Made by a program: the position numbers and the translations under genes. Below, one piece after another: positions 1-8,857 of a DNA stretch of 64,000 nt. The notes below the pieces were generated by a model, which was given only the letters and a program-made list of their open reading frames with translations, was not told the origin of the DNA and made no database searches. Position 1 is the stretch's first letter. Every line of letters begins with the position of its first letter. The stretch lies in contig OZ241919.1 in NCBI GenBank assembly GCA_965203835.1, forward strand, positions 4,402,001 through 4,466,000. Direction: 5' to 3'. This DNA is from CBDCFV01 sp965203835 (GTDB lineage Bacteria > Chloroflexota > Dehalococcoidia > Lucifugimonadales > UBA3495).

Positions 1-846
1 GGCCGGGAAATCCCGGACTTGAAAATCGCGGTGATGCCTTCAGGACAGGACCCGGACGACGTGATTCACCGGTCACCGGAGGAGTGGACGCGAATAGTAG
101 AGGAGGGCAAGCCGTTAATCGAATACCTGCTTGCCGCTCTTTCAGCCCAATCGGACGTTTCAACGCCGGACGGCAAGGCTTTGGTGGTGGGGGCGGTCCT
201 TCCGTTCATTTACGCAGTGGCCGAACCCTTCCAGCAGGACCACTATTTTCAAATGCTGGCTGATACGCTGGGGGTGACGCGGGATGAATTGAAAGCTACG
301 GTCGACCGCCGAATGGCCGCCCGTCGCCAACCTCGTGCCGCACCTCAAACAAGGCAGACGGCTTCGCCGGCGTTCGCCAACGACGGAGACCCGGTCGAGG
401 AGTATTGCCTTACGCTGTTGCTGAAACAACCGGACTTGGAAGATCTGGTGGAAAGGCTGAAGCCGGAATATTTCCGCCGGTTGGAGAACCGGGAGATTTT
501 CACTCAATGGCTCCGTGTTTGCCAGGGTCGAGAGGCCCAGTCCGAGCCGGAGGTATTGGCCGGTCTGGTTGGTGAGGAACTGGCGGGACCGCTGGAGCGG
601 ATCCTGCAAAAGGAAACGCCGCCGCCCGATCCACTGAAACGGGTGGCCGCCTTTGAAGACGTTGTGCGGAGAATGGAGGACCGTTATCTAAAAGATTTGA
701 AGCGAGAAGAGTGGCTAAGGTTTCAGGACGAGCCGATGGACTCATCTGATGAGGCTTATCTGGACGTGCTGAACGTAAACCAACGTATAAAAGAAAACCA
801 AGTCAACCTACAGGCGGGTTACCAAAAGAATGGAGGCAGAGGATAG
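1..846 (+). CDS. dnaG: DNA primase DnaG, C-terminal part (5' end outside window)
   Basis: Primase makes RNA primers for replication and binds DnaB through its C-terminus. The frame is open from base 1, so the start codon lies outside the window. The first residues, including MPSGQDPDDVI, match the end of the TOPRIM catalytic domain, followed by the helical linker and a C-terminal region rich in charged helices (DLKREEWLRF) typical of the helicase-binding domain. About 280 residues are present, roughly the last half of the protein. The stop codon lies 2 bases before the rpoD start, so the two genes are translated from one message, the classic macromolecular-synthesis operon arrangement. The zinc-binding domain cannot be seen. 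Confidence 0.9.
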   Translation, partial: GREIPDLKIAVMPSGQDPDDVIHRSPEEWTRIVEEGKPLIEYLLAALSAQSDVSTPDGKALVVGAVLPFIYAVAEPFQQDHYFQMLADTLGVTRDELKATVDRRMAARRQPRAAPQTRQTASPAFANDGDPVEEYCLTLLLKQPDLEDLVERLKPEYFRRLENREIFTQWLRVCQGREAQSEPEVLAGLVGEELAGPLERILQKETPPPDPLKRVAAFEDVVRRMEDRYLKDLKREEWLRFQDEPMDSSDEAYLDVLNVNQRIKENQVNLQAGYQKNGGRG

Positions 847-848
847 TA

Positions 849-2435
849 ATGCCCAGACGCAGAAGCACCAGTCTCAATCCCGAGGAATTTCTTGAAGCGA
901 CCGACGAACCCGAAGAGGGAGACACGATAGTCGAAATATTTCGTGGCGTAAAGGCCCGGCAGGAGGAAGACGCGGCAAGCGAATCCAACGGGATATCCAG
1001 CATCGCCTCCGCTTTGGCTACTCAAATTCAGGAAGAGCAATGGGACCCCTCGGAGCCTGAAGACAAAGTGAAGGACCCCACCGAAGACGGCTCGGGCGAG
1101 TCTTCTTCAGAGACCGAGGGCGACGACCCTGACTGGGAACCCGAAGCAGAAACCATGGAAGTGCTGGATGACCCGGTGCGGATGTACTTGCGGGAAATCG
1201 GCCGAGTCCGTCTGCTCACGTCAAAAGATGAGCGCTCCCTTGCCCGGAAGATTGAGGGCGGAAAGCACCTGACGGCCCTAGAGACCGAGCTAGGCGGGTT
1301 AGAAGGCCGTCAGCCCAGGCCATGGGAACTCACCTGCGGTCTGCTGCGCCGATTGATTGATTCGTCGGCCTTGGTGGTTGCTCTCAGCGAGCAACTGGGC
1401 TTGCCTTCCAACCCTACACTGTCGGAGCTTATGAACGAGCCCAAGCTGCGGGAGGCCATCGACGCCGAGGTGTCGCCCGATTTGCTGGCCAGTGTTGCGG
1501 AGACGTTGGATACGGATACCGAAGCGCTCTATCGGGACGTAGTCAACCTGTCTTTGAATAGCTGGCTGCTTCCCCCTGACGCCGTCACCGTCCTGAGGGA
1601 CTGCCGGCTATCCGACCTGAGCGCTACATTGAGCCAACCCGGCTGTTACGACGAATTACAGCGAATGGACCCACTGTTCAGGCGCTATTTCCGCGACGTT
1701 CACCGGGAAAGCGCAAAGTCCCAAGCCCACCTTACCGAGGCCAACCTGCGCTTGGTAGTGAGCGTAGCCAAGAAGTACATCGGACGCGGAATGGCACTAC
1801 TGGACATGATCCAGGAAGGCAACATCGGCCTGATTCGGGCGGTTGAGAAGTTCGACTATCGCAAAGGCTACAAGTTCAGCACTTACGCGACTTGGTGGAT
1901 CCGCCAAGCCATCACTCGCGCCATCGCCGACCAAGCAAGGACCATACGAATCCCGGTGCACATGGTGGAGACCATCAACAAGCTCATGCGCCAGCACCGC
2001 CGATTGTTGCAAGAATACGGCAGGGAACCTACGCCGGAAGAGATTGGCGACGCAATGGAAATCGGCCCGGAAAAGGTTGAAGAGATCCTGAAGATTTCAC
2101 AGGAGCCTGTGTCGCTGGAAACGCCCATTGGCGAGGAGGAAGATTCCCACTTGGGGGACTTCATCGAAGACAGGAACGCCCCCGCTCCGGCCGATGCCGC
2201 CTCCTTCCAGTTATTGAAAGAGCAGGTCAACGAAGTGCTTCACACTCTGACCGAGCGGGAGGCACGGGTCTTGCAATTACGCTTCGGTTTGCAGGACGGG
2301 CGGAGCCGTACCTTGGAGGAGGTTGGGAGAGAGTTCGGCGTAACCCGTGAGCGGATACGGCAGATTGAGGCCAAGGCCCTAAGGAAGCTACGCCATCCCA
2401 CCCGGTCCCGCAAACTCAAGGACTTTCTTGAGTGA
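849..2435 (+). CDS. rpoD: Primary RNA polymerase sigma factor RpoD (sigma-70)
   Basis: This 528-residue protein directs core RNA polymerase to housekeeping promoters. An acidic N-terminus (residues 1-105) is followed by region 1.2 (DDPVRMYLREIGRVRLL, about 107-123), a non-conserved insert to about 285, region 2 with the -10 recognition helix (KFSTYATWWIRQAITRAIAD, about 342-361), region 3, and region 4 with the -35 helix-turn-helix (TLEEVGREFGVTRERIRQIE). Length and order are those of group 1 sigma factors, and the dnaG neighbour supports the primary rather than an alternative sigma. The ATG at 849 follows the dnaG stop by 2 bases. Region 1.1 is short and acidic. Confidence 0.96.
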   Translation: MPRRRSTSLNPEEFLEATDEPEEGDTIVEIFRGVKARQEEDAASESNGISSIASALATQIQEEQWDPSEPEDKVKDPTEDGSGESSSETEGDDPDWEPEAETMEVLDDPVRMYLREIGRVRLLTSKDERSLARKIEGGKHLTALETELGGLEGRQPRPWELTCGLLRRLIDSSALVVALSEQLGLPSNPTLSELMNEPKLREAIDAEVSPDLLASVAETLDTDTEALYRDVVNLSLNSWLLPPDAVTVLRDCRLSDLSATLSQPGCYDELQRMDPLFRRYFRDVHRESAKSQAHLTEANLRLVVSVAKKYIGRGMALLDMIQEGNIGLIRAVEKFDYRKGYKFSTYATWWIRQAITRAIADQARTIRIPVHMVETINKLMRQHRRLLQEYGREPTPEEIGDAMEIGPEKVEEILKISQEPVSLETPIGEEEDSHLGDFIEDRNAPAPADAASFQLLKEQVNEVLHTLTEREARVLQLRFGLQDGRSRTLEEVGREFGVTRERIRQIEAKALRKLRHPTRSRKLKDFLE

Positions 2436-2531
2436 ACATAATGTGAATGTTATCAGGCCAAACCGGGAAGGATTCGGGTCGGGTTCCAGCCAAAGGTTAA
2501 ACAAAACCGTCAATCTCTAACTATTTTATGC

Positions 2532-2561
2532 TTGGTGCGCCCACAAATTCGATGCTATACT
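2532..2561 (+). promoter_or_regulatory. Probable sigma-70 promoter with extended -10
   Basis: TTGGTG (2532-2537) and TATACT (2556-2561) are separated by 18 bases, and TGC directly before the -10 hexamer makes an extended -10. It lies about 30 bases upstream of the GTG start at 2593. Read by eye only. Confidence 0.55.
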
Positions 2562-2592
2562 CGGCCTTAATCCAACTTGGGAGGAGGTAGCA

Positions 2593-2805
2593 GTGGAAGA
2601 ATGGGTTATCCCCAAATGCCTGACCTGTAATATAGGCCAGTTAGTACCCTTATCGGACTATGGCGGTCAAGGCGCGGCGGTGCACTATAAGGCCTGGGTT
2701 TGCACCAACCCCGCCTGTGGCTTCAATGTCAAAATCCGAAACGGGGACATTTACCTGAACGAGCCCATCACGCCCGGCGCAAATCACATTCCCAGACCTC
2801 GGTAG
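2593..2805 (+). CDS. Small zinc-ribbon-like protein, 70 residues
   Basis: Function is not known. The GTG start at 2593 is set by a strong ribosome-binding site (GGGAGGAGGT, 2579-2588). Four cysteines are arranged as C-x2-C (residues 9 and 12) and C-x4-C (37 and 42) around a beta-rich core, which suggests a rubredoxin/zinc-ribbon knuckle binding one metal ion. There is no signal peptide or membrane segment. It has its own promoter just downstream of rpoD. It could be a nucleic-acid or protein-binding zinc ribbon; nothing in the neighbourhood fixes its role. Confidence 0.75.
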   Translation: MEEWVIPKCLTCNIGQLVPLSDYGGQGAAVHYKAWVCTNPACGFNVKIRNGDIYLNEPITPGANHIPRPR

Positions 2806-2941
2806 GACTTTGGGTTGTGCCGGTTTGAGATTGGCGCTCCCCGGCCTTTGGAGTTCGGGCAATCTGCAAGCAACGTTAAAATTGCCTGAGCAATGCCATG
2901 CCGGGAATCAAGAGCCTGCATGTCTAGCGAAAGGAGGTGGC

Positions 2942-3097
2942 ATGGAAGCAGGATACGATTATATGCTTACGCGCAACCGCACGCAGCGGCAACGGCCTAC
3001 TAGCACAATTGGAATATTTCTTTTTATTTTCGGTATTACGCTGCTGGTGTTAGCCGTGGGATACTACGGGTACATGGAGACGCCGCTTTCAGGATAG
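2942..3097 (+). CDS. Small single-pass membrane protein, 51 residues
   Basis: Unknown function. The frame is open from about 2810, but the ATG at 2942 directly follows a strong Shine-Dalgarno (AAGGAGGTGG, 2931-2940), so I place the start here. The 51-residue product has a charged, Arg-rich N-terminus (residues 1-20) and one hydrophobic helix (about residues 23-43), ending in a short polar tail; a cytoplasmic N-terminus is likely by the positive-inside rule. A terminator follows about 30 bases after the stop, closing the unit that begins with the zinc-ribbon gene. Confidence 0.65.
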   Translation: MEAGYDYMLTRNRTQRQRPTSTIGIFLFIFGITLLVLAVGYYGYMETPLSG

Positions 3098-3129
3098 GGC
3101 GCATTTTCGGAAACCGCCCGATCAATCAA

Positions 3130-3156
3130 GGGGACCCGACAACCGGGTCCCCTTTT
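3130..3156 (+). terminator. Intrinsic terminator
   Basis: A perfect 9-bp stem (GGGGACCCG at 3130-3138, CGGGTCCCC at 3144-3152) with a 5-base loop is followed by TTTT and an AT-rich tail. It ends the plus-strand unit and lies just before the end of the convergent CBS-domain gene. Confidence 0.85.
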
Positions 3157-3213
3157 AATTTATTGACGATTTCCGGCGTCCCGCCAAAGGTGGAGCCACG
3201 TTTTTCATACGCA

Positions 3214-4455
3214 TCAAGCACTTGGGGGCGATGCGTTGGCGTCCCTTCGTTGGATGTGCAGTTTTCGAAGCCGGCGACCCAATATAGACACCACTTCTAT
3301 GCGCAGATGGTCCGTGGAAACCACGTCACCGGGTGATGGAATCTTACCCAAGGCCTGATAGACGAACCCTCCGACAGTGTCAACGTCGGTGCTGTCTATG
3401 GTAGTGGCGAACAATTCCTCGATGTCTTCGGTGGATACACCAGCATCCACTAACGCGGCCCCATCCGGCAAGCGTACCAGTTGGGACTCCCTGGTCCTGG
3501 AAAACTCGTCCTCTATCTCCCCAACAATCTCTTCGAGAAGGTCCTCGATAGTGACCAGGCCTTCGGTCCCTCCGTATTCATCCACCACTATGGCCATTTG
3601 AATACCCTTGTCCTGCAACTCCTCCAGCAGGTCATCCAGCCTCTTGGTTTCCGGTATAAAGAACGCGGGATTGATGAGGTGACGCAGAGTTTGCTTGGAG
3701 TCCGGGCGGGCCAAGGCAGCCAACACATCCCGTGAGTGCACAACTCCCAAAACGTGGTCGATGGTGTCTTCATAGACCGGGATCCGGCTGTGACCACTCT
3801 GGACCATTTGATCGGCCACTTGGGTCAACGAAGACTTGTCGTCCACCGCCACCATGTCCAGGCGGGGAACCATAACTTCACGGGCTGTAGTCACGTCCAA
3901 GCTCAGGATGGACCGCAGCATCTCCCTGTCCCGGTAGTCCAAGCTGCCTAATTCCGCCTCGGTTATCAAGGGCTGTTCCCGTTCCAATGGGTTTTCAGAG
4001 GAGCCATTGCTATTGCCTTCCGGTCCGCCGGGGTTGCCATTAGCGCCGGTTGTTCCCCTTTGTCCGTTCCAACTGAGCAGCCGGGACAGTGGAATACAAA
4101 GACTGTCAACTTTACCGGGATACTTGGAAGCTGCTAACGCGGCGACCCGGTCGACAATTATCAGACCGGCCAGAACACACAGAGCCAAGAGCGCAACAAG
4201 CCACCACTCACTGGCGCCTACGCTGTGGGCCAAAGCCAACCCTGATAGAGCCGCGGCGATCACGCAGGCTTGCTTGAAGGGACGAATGAGTGATGCAGCC
4301 TTCTGAAGCGACACCCCGGTTTTAGACAAACTGCCTGAGGACAAGGCCGAACGTTGCCCCAAGCTGAGATAAGAGAACAGAAGGAGGGATGCCGCGAAGA
4401 CTAATGCTGATGGTACGCTATCTGTATCCAAAACCCTCGCCCCCCGGACGCTCAC
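3214..4455 (-). CDS. CBS-domain membrane protein of the HlyC/CorC (CNNM-like) family
   Basis: Members of this family are membrane proteins linked to Mg2+/Co2+ efflux or membrane integrity. This 413-residue copy has about three hydrophobic segments in its N-terminal third (near residues 15-33, 64-82, 86-105), fewer than the usual DUF21 module, then a Gly/Asn-rich linker, a pair of CBS domains (about 185-310, with a REVMVPRLDMV-type start) that bind adenosyl nucleotides, and a C-terminal transporter-associated domain (DGAALVDAGVSTEDIEELF onwards). The start is a GTG. The gene lies 40 bases downstream of glmU on the same strand and is probably co-transcribed with it. The transported ion cannot be deduced. 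Confidence 0.85.
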   Translation of the reverse strand: MSVRGARVLDTDSVPSALVFAASLLLFSYLSLGQRSALSSGSLSKTGVSLQKAASLIRPFKQACVIAAALSGLALAHSVGASEWWLVALLALCVLAGLIIVDRVAALAASKYPGKVDSLCIPLSRLLSWNGQRGTTGANGNPGGPEGNSNGSSENPLEREQPLITEAELGSLDYRDREMLRSILSLDVTTAREVMVPRLDMVAVDDKSSLTQVADQMVQSGHSRIPVYEDTIDHVLGVVHSRDVLAALARPDSKQTLRHLINPAFFIPETKRLDDLLEELQDKGIQMAIVVDEYGGTEGLVTIEDLLEEIVGEIEDEFSRTRESQLVRLPDGAALVDAGVSTEDIEELFATTIDSTDVDTVGGFVYQALGKIPSPGDVVSTDHLRIEVVSILGRRLRKLHIQRRDANASPPSA

Positions 4456-4495
4456 TGTCCTGAAGTGGTACTCGCAAGCGGATGATGCCAGGAGG

Positions 4496-5855
4496 TCACT
4501 TGGTTATAGGATTGCTGCCCGTTATTCTAGCAGGAACACCAACCGCTAGTCTATCGGGAGGAATGTCCTTCGTCACCACGGCGCCGGCTCCAGTCGCGGC
4601 GCCCGCGCCGACGGTGACAGGGGCTACCAGCATGGTGTCGCAGCCGATGAAGGCCCCCTCTCCGATGATGGTGCGGTGTTTGTCCTTGCCGTCGTAGTTG
4701 CAGGTAATCATACCGGCGCCTACGTTGACCCCTGATCCTATGGAGGCATCCCCGACGTAACCGAAGTGGCCCATGACCGCGCCGGTGTGGAACCGGCTCT
4801 CCTTGACCTCCACGAAGTTCCCCAAGTGGACTTTCGATTCCAGGTAAGCGCCGGGACGCAGGTGACTGAACGGGCCAATGTCCACGTCGTCTTCCATGGT
4901 GGACTCTTCCAACACCGACGCAACCGCCTTGCAGCGGTTGCCCAACACCGAGTCCTTGATTACCGAGCCGGGCCGATTTCGCACTCGTCACCGATCACCG
5001 AGCGGCCGGTAATCATCGTGTTAGGCAGAATAATCGTGTCTTGCCCGATGGTCGCATCGGCGTCGATGTATACCGTGGCAGGGTCGGTGATCGTCACCCC
5101 GGCCAGCATCCACTCCTCGCAAATTCGCCGCCGCAACACGGCCTCCACATCGGGATAATTGGACCCGTTTGTTCACCCCCATTAATTCGGAGGCGTCCCC
5201 AACCTCGACTCCCAGCACTTTAGACCCGTTGGCTGCCCCAATATCCGGGAGGGCGGTGATGTACCGTTCGCCCTTGGGAGAGGTCCCAACGTCGTCAATG
5301 TTGTCCCATAACCAGTCGTTGTCGAAGCAGTACACGCTGCCGTTGACCTCGGCTGCATCGTGTATGTCGCCGCTTCCAGTCAGCGGCCTCGACTATCCCT
5401 GTCACATGCCCTTGCCGGTCCCGCAACACTCTGCCGAAGTCCCCACCGGACGGCAACCGGCAAGTCAGCAGCGTCATGTCCGCGTCAGAGATGATATGTT
5501 TAGACATCAACGTCTTGACGGAATCCGCGCGTACCAACGGAGCGTCGGCGGCCATAACCAGCAAATGTCCTCCCAAGCCTTCCAGCAGTCCTCGCGCCTG
5601 AGCTATGGCACCACCGGTGCCGTTGGCCTCCGGCTGGGTAACGTACTTCACATCATCTCCCAGTTCCTCTCGAACGGGGTCACGATTGGAAGGCGACACC
5701 ACGACTATGCGGCGTTGGATGCCCAACCGGGCCATGAGGTCCAGAGGATACCGCACCATGGGCTTGCCGCAGACGCGGTGGAGCACCTTGGACAGCCGCG
5801 ATTTCATTCTTGTGCCATCGCCCGCGGCGAGCACTACCCCCGTCCATTGGTCCAT
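4496..5855 (-). CDS. glmU: GlmU, bifunctional UDP-GlcNAc pyrophosphorylase / GlcN-1-P acetyltransferase, interrupted by three frameshifts
   Basis: GlmU acetylates glucosamine-1-phosphate and couples it to UTP to give UDP-GlcNAc for peptidoglycan. The N-terminal frame (from ATG 5855, ribosome-binding site GAGGAG) has the pyrophosphorylase signature LAAGDGTRMKS with KVL and GKPM. The middle frame carries YCFDNDWLWDNI. The last frame carries the left-handed beta-helix acetyltransferase with SHLRPGAYLE, the VMGHFGYVGD histidine and CNYDGKDKHRT. Reading requires three single-base changes near 5370 (one extra base), 5155 (one extra C in a C run) and 4975 (one missing G). Outside these points the protein is fully conserved, with no other stops, so sequencing or assembly error is more likely than decay of an essential gene. 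Confidence 0.88.
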
Positions 5856-6051
5856 AAGTATGACTCCTCATGATGACTACCATACAGGCGCCGCATTCCG
5901 ATCATGGCCTGCTTGGGGAGATTATAGCAGTCCAGATTGACAACTATTTCCCCTGCGGCCACAATGGGCCTCATTCTCCACAAGCCCTACGCGGGCCCCG
6001 GATGAGCCTGTACCTGTCCGCCGCTCACTTATTCTAAGGAGTTGTTTACCG

Positions 6052-7473
6052 ATGGATAAATCCCAACTCCCGTTCCTTTCCGCCACCGAATTGTCCTCGC
6101 TTATAGGGTCCAGAGAAGTGTCCTCCGTTGAGGTTACAGAGACCTACCTGGACCGGATTGACGAGATAGATGGAAGGTTGCACTCCTACATTACGGTTAC
6201 ACGAGAAGAGGCCTTGGCCGCCGCGAGGCAGGCGGACCAGGAAATCTCTGCCGGACAACACCGGGGGCCGATGCACGGAGTACCGATAGCGGTAAAGGAC
6301 CAGCTTTACACCAAGGGAATCCTGACCACCGGCGGCTCGTCCATCCTCAAAGACCTGATTCCCCGACGAAGACGCCACCGTCATGGCGAACCTGCACCAA
6401 GCGGGGCGCGGTACTGCTGGGCAAGCTCAACATGAGTGAGTTCGCCAGCGGCGACGCTTTTCACCATCCCTACGGGCGGCCCGCTGAACCCGTGGGACCT
6501 GTCCAGGAATCCCGGCACCTCCAGCAGCGGGTCGGGAGCGGCGACGGCAGCCTTTTTGTGCGCCACCTCCCTTGGCGAGGACACCGGCGGTTCCATCCGC
6601 GGCCCGGCTTCCTTCTGCGGGCTGGTGGGCATACGTCCGACTTGGGGGCTGGTAAGCAGGTACGGCGTGCTGGCGGCGTCCTGGTCGATGGATGCTGTTG
6701 GCCCCATCTCCCGGACCACGGCGGACTGCGCCATGACCTTGGGGGCCATCGCCGGTTACGATCCCAAGGACCCCTACACCCGCAACGCGCCGGTGCCCGA
6801 TTACTTGGGCAACCTGAACGGAGACATCCGGGGTATCAAGGTAGGGGTTATCACCGAGCGAGTGGACACCGATGCCGTGGAACCCGATGTGCGGAACAGC
6901 GTAACCCAAGCTGTGTCCGTGCTGGGGGAGTTAGGGGCCGTTATCCAGGAAGTGTCAATCCCTCTCATCGTCCACTCCGCCACTATATCCAGCGCCATCA
7001 CCATGGGTGACGCCTCCATAGTGCACCACGAAGGCATACGGACCCGGGCCGACCAGTACGACCACAACAACCGGGTCCGCTTCCTGGCCGGGAGCATCCT
7101 CCCGTCTCAAGCCTACCAGAAGGCGGTCAGGTTGAGGCACATGCTAAGGCAACAAATCCTGGATGCCCTGGAGAGTGTGGATGTGCTAGTGATGCCGACA
7201 TCCTCGGTCCCGGCGACCCCGATACCCGCCGAAGCTGGCATAAAGAGCAAAGAGGAACTGCTCGTTGGGTTTGCCGGACGGCGCAGCTTTACCGGCCCCT
7301 TCAACCTGGCCAGCACCCCGGCCCTGTCAATCAACTGTGGCTTTACCAGCGAACAGTTGCCCGTTGGGTTGCAGATCGCCGGAAAGCCCTTCGCCGAAGA
7401 GACGTTGTTCCAAGTGGCCCAAGCCTACGAACAGGCTACTGATTGGCATACCCGCAGGCCGCCGATTGTCTGA
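6052..7473 (+). CDS. Amidase-signature family hydrolase (frame interrupted by three 1-base insertions)
   Basis: Amidase-signature enzymes hydrolyse C-N amide bonds with a Ser-cisSer-Lys triad. The catalytic lysine lies in PIAVKDQLYTKG, the serine loop in NPGTSSSGSGAATAAF, and the nucleophile in EDTGGSIRGPASFCG. Full reading gives about 473 residues, the normal length. Three extra bases break the frame: a C near 6361-6364, a C near 6403, and a C near 6472. Together they restore the original frame, leaving about 110 bases in shifted frames. No gatB or gatC is adjacent, so a catabolic amidase is more likely than the tRNA amidotransferase subunit. It is divergent from glmU. Confidence 0.85.
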
Positions 7474-7536
7474 ATCAGGATTTGCGGGACTTTGGGATTT
7501 TCAGGATGCGAATACCGTCAGTAGAGAGTATTTGCG

Positions 7537-8562
7537 ATGAGCTCTGAGTTTGAGGCAACCCTCGAGAAAATCAAAGGTCGTCCGTTGTCGACCTTCATAG
7601 AAAAGGCGATTGAGACGGGAGTAATTCTTCCTCTGCTTCGCCAGGTTGGTTGGAATACGGATGACCCAACAGAGGTTAAACCCGAACATTGGACCGATGC
7701 CGGCGCGGTTGACTGGGCACTACGAATCGGTGACGCCAACCGTGTTTTTATCGAAGCCAAGGCCGGGCATGTGGACCTGAAGAACTGTGAAGATCAGATC
7801 GAGGGCTATTGTCGTGCTGGCAAACCGAGCCTCGCCGTCTTAACCAATGGCAGCCACTGGTGGCTATACTTGCCGCCTCCCACGCGGCCAAAAGATGCGA
7901 AAATCAGGAGATTCCTTGAGTTCGACATCAATGATGATCCGGAGGATGTGGAGGAGAAGTTCAGGCAATTCCTCACTCGCGATAAGATGTCTAATAGACA
8001 GTCCGTTAAGCGGACGGTTGAGGCGGCCGTAGGGTTGTTCAAGGAGAGGCAGAATCACGCCGCTGTGATGAAAGGCTTGGTCGACACTTGGAATGAGTTT
8101 GCGGGCGACCGCCAAGTAAAGGCCAAGGTCTTGGCATACCTTACCGAAGGAGCCGAGTATCAACCGGATGCCAAGCACATTGAGGATTTCCTAAACTCTG
8201 TGGAGGGTTTGGTCAATCTGGTGCCTGACGGCACCATACCGTCAAAGATTAAACCCATGTCTTTCACTTTCCAAGAGCCGGACAAAAAGCTGGTGTCGAG
8301 ACCGGCGATGGGATGGGTTGCGCTGTTGCTCGGATTCTGCGGGCTGATGCAAGAACTTCATCCCGACACCTTCAAGAAGATTGCCTTGGAATTGCCGGGG
8401 CTGTTCTCAGAATCTGGCAGTGGTAAGTGGCAAATGGGCAATACGGGAGTCTACGTCAAGCCCTTCGCTGAGAAGGTCAAGTTTCTCAAGTACCATCCCG
8501 TTTTGTTGGAGAAGTTCGGGTATCCCGCAGACTCTTTGACAGTTCAGTATAAGGACGGCTAA
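7537..8562 (+). CDS. Predicted PD-(D/E)xK nuclease with type I restriction HsdR-N-like fold, stand-alone
   Basis: The N-terminal 130 residues resemble the nuclease domain found at the N-terminus of type I restriction R subunits: helix, then AGAVDWALRIGDANRVFIEAK, giving the acidic D and the E-x-K pair, followed by CEDQIEGYCRAG and VLTNGSHWWLY. The remaining 200 residues are not recognised. There is no helicase, specificity or methylase subunit nearby, so it is an orphan; proteins of this shape occur alone in many genomes with unknown roles. The ATG at 7537 follows the amidase stop by 63 bases. DNA cleavage is inferred from the motif only. Confidence 0.7.
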   Translation: MSSEFEATLEKIKGRPLSTFIEKAIETGVILPLLRQVGWNTDDPTEVKPEHWTDAGAVDWALRIGDANRVFIEAKAGHVDLKNCEDQIEGYCRAGKPSLAVLTNGSHWWLYLPPPTRPKDAKIRRFLEFDINDDPEDVEEKFRQFLTRDKMSNRQSVKRTVEAAVGLFKERQNHAAVMKGLVDTWNEFAGDRQVKAKVLAYLTEGAEYQPDAKHIEDFLNSVEGLVNLVPDGTIPSKIKPMSFTFQEPDKKLVSRPAMGWVALLLGFCGLMQELHPDTFKKIALELPGLFSESGSGKWQMGNTGVYVKPFAEKVKFLKYHPVLLEKFGYPADSLTVQYKDG

Positions 8563-8629
8563 TGACGGTGCCTTATGAGCTTTCCGTAGCCGTGACCATC
8601 GGCCTTGGATAGGCTGTTATCCGTAGAGT

Positions 8630-8830
8630 ATGGAAGAATATGAGCCCATGAAGCTGAAAGTAGTCCTGACTCCATCCGAGGACGGTGGCTATACGGCTTA
8701 CATTCCAGCTTTGCCAGGTTGTATCAGCGAGGGGGATACCGAGGAGGATGCCTTGTCCAACATCCGAGAGGCGTTGGAATTGTACCTTGAACCTGTCGAT
8801 GATGACCTGTTGCAAGTAGAAAACCACTAA
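8630..8830 (+). CDS. HicB-family antitoxin-like protein, orphan
   Basis: A 66-residue protein with the HicB/UPF0150 core: LKVVLTPSEDGGYTAYIPAL, PGCISEGDTEEDALSNIREA and a short C-terminal helix. HicB proteins neutralise the HicA mRNA interferase and are often DNA-binding autoregulators. The DNA-binding tail is absent and no HicA-like ORF lies on either side, so this may be a partner-less copy with another role. ATG at 8630 or ATG at 8648 could be the start; the second gives a product that begins at the beta-strand, as in most family members. Confidence 0.75.
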   Translation: MEEYEPMKLKVVLTPSEDGGYTAYIPALPGCISEGDTEEDALSNIREALELYLEPVDDDLLQVENH

Positions 8831-8857
8831 TATAACTGACTGACAGGAGTGATGCCG

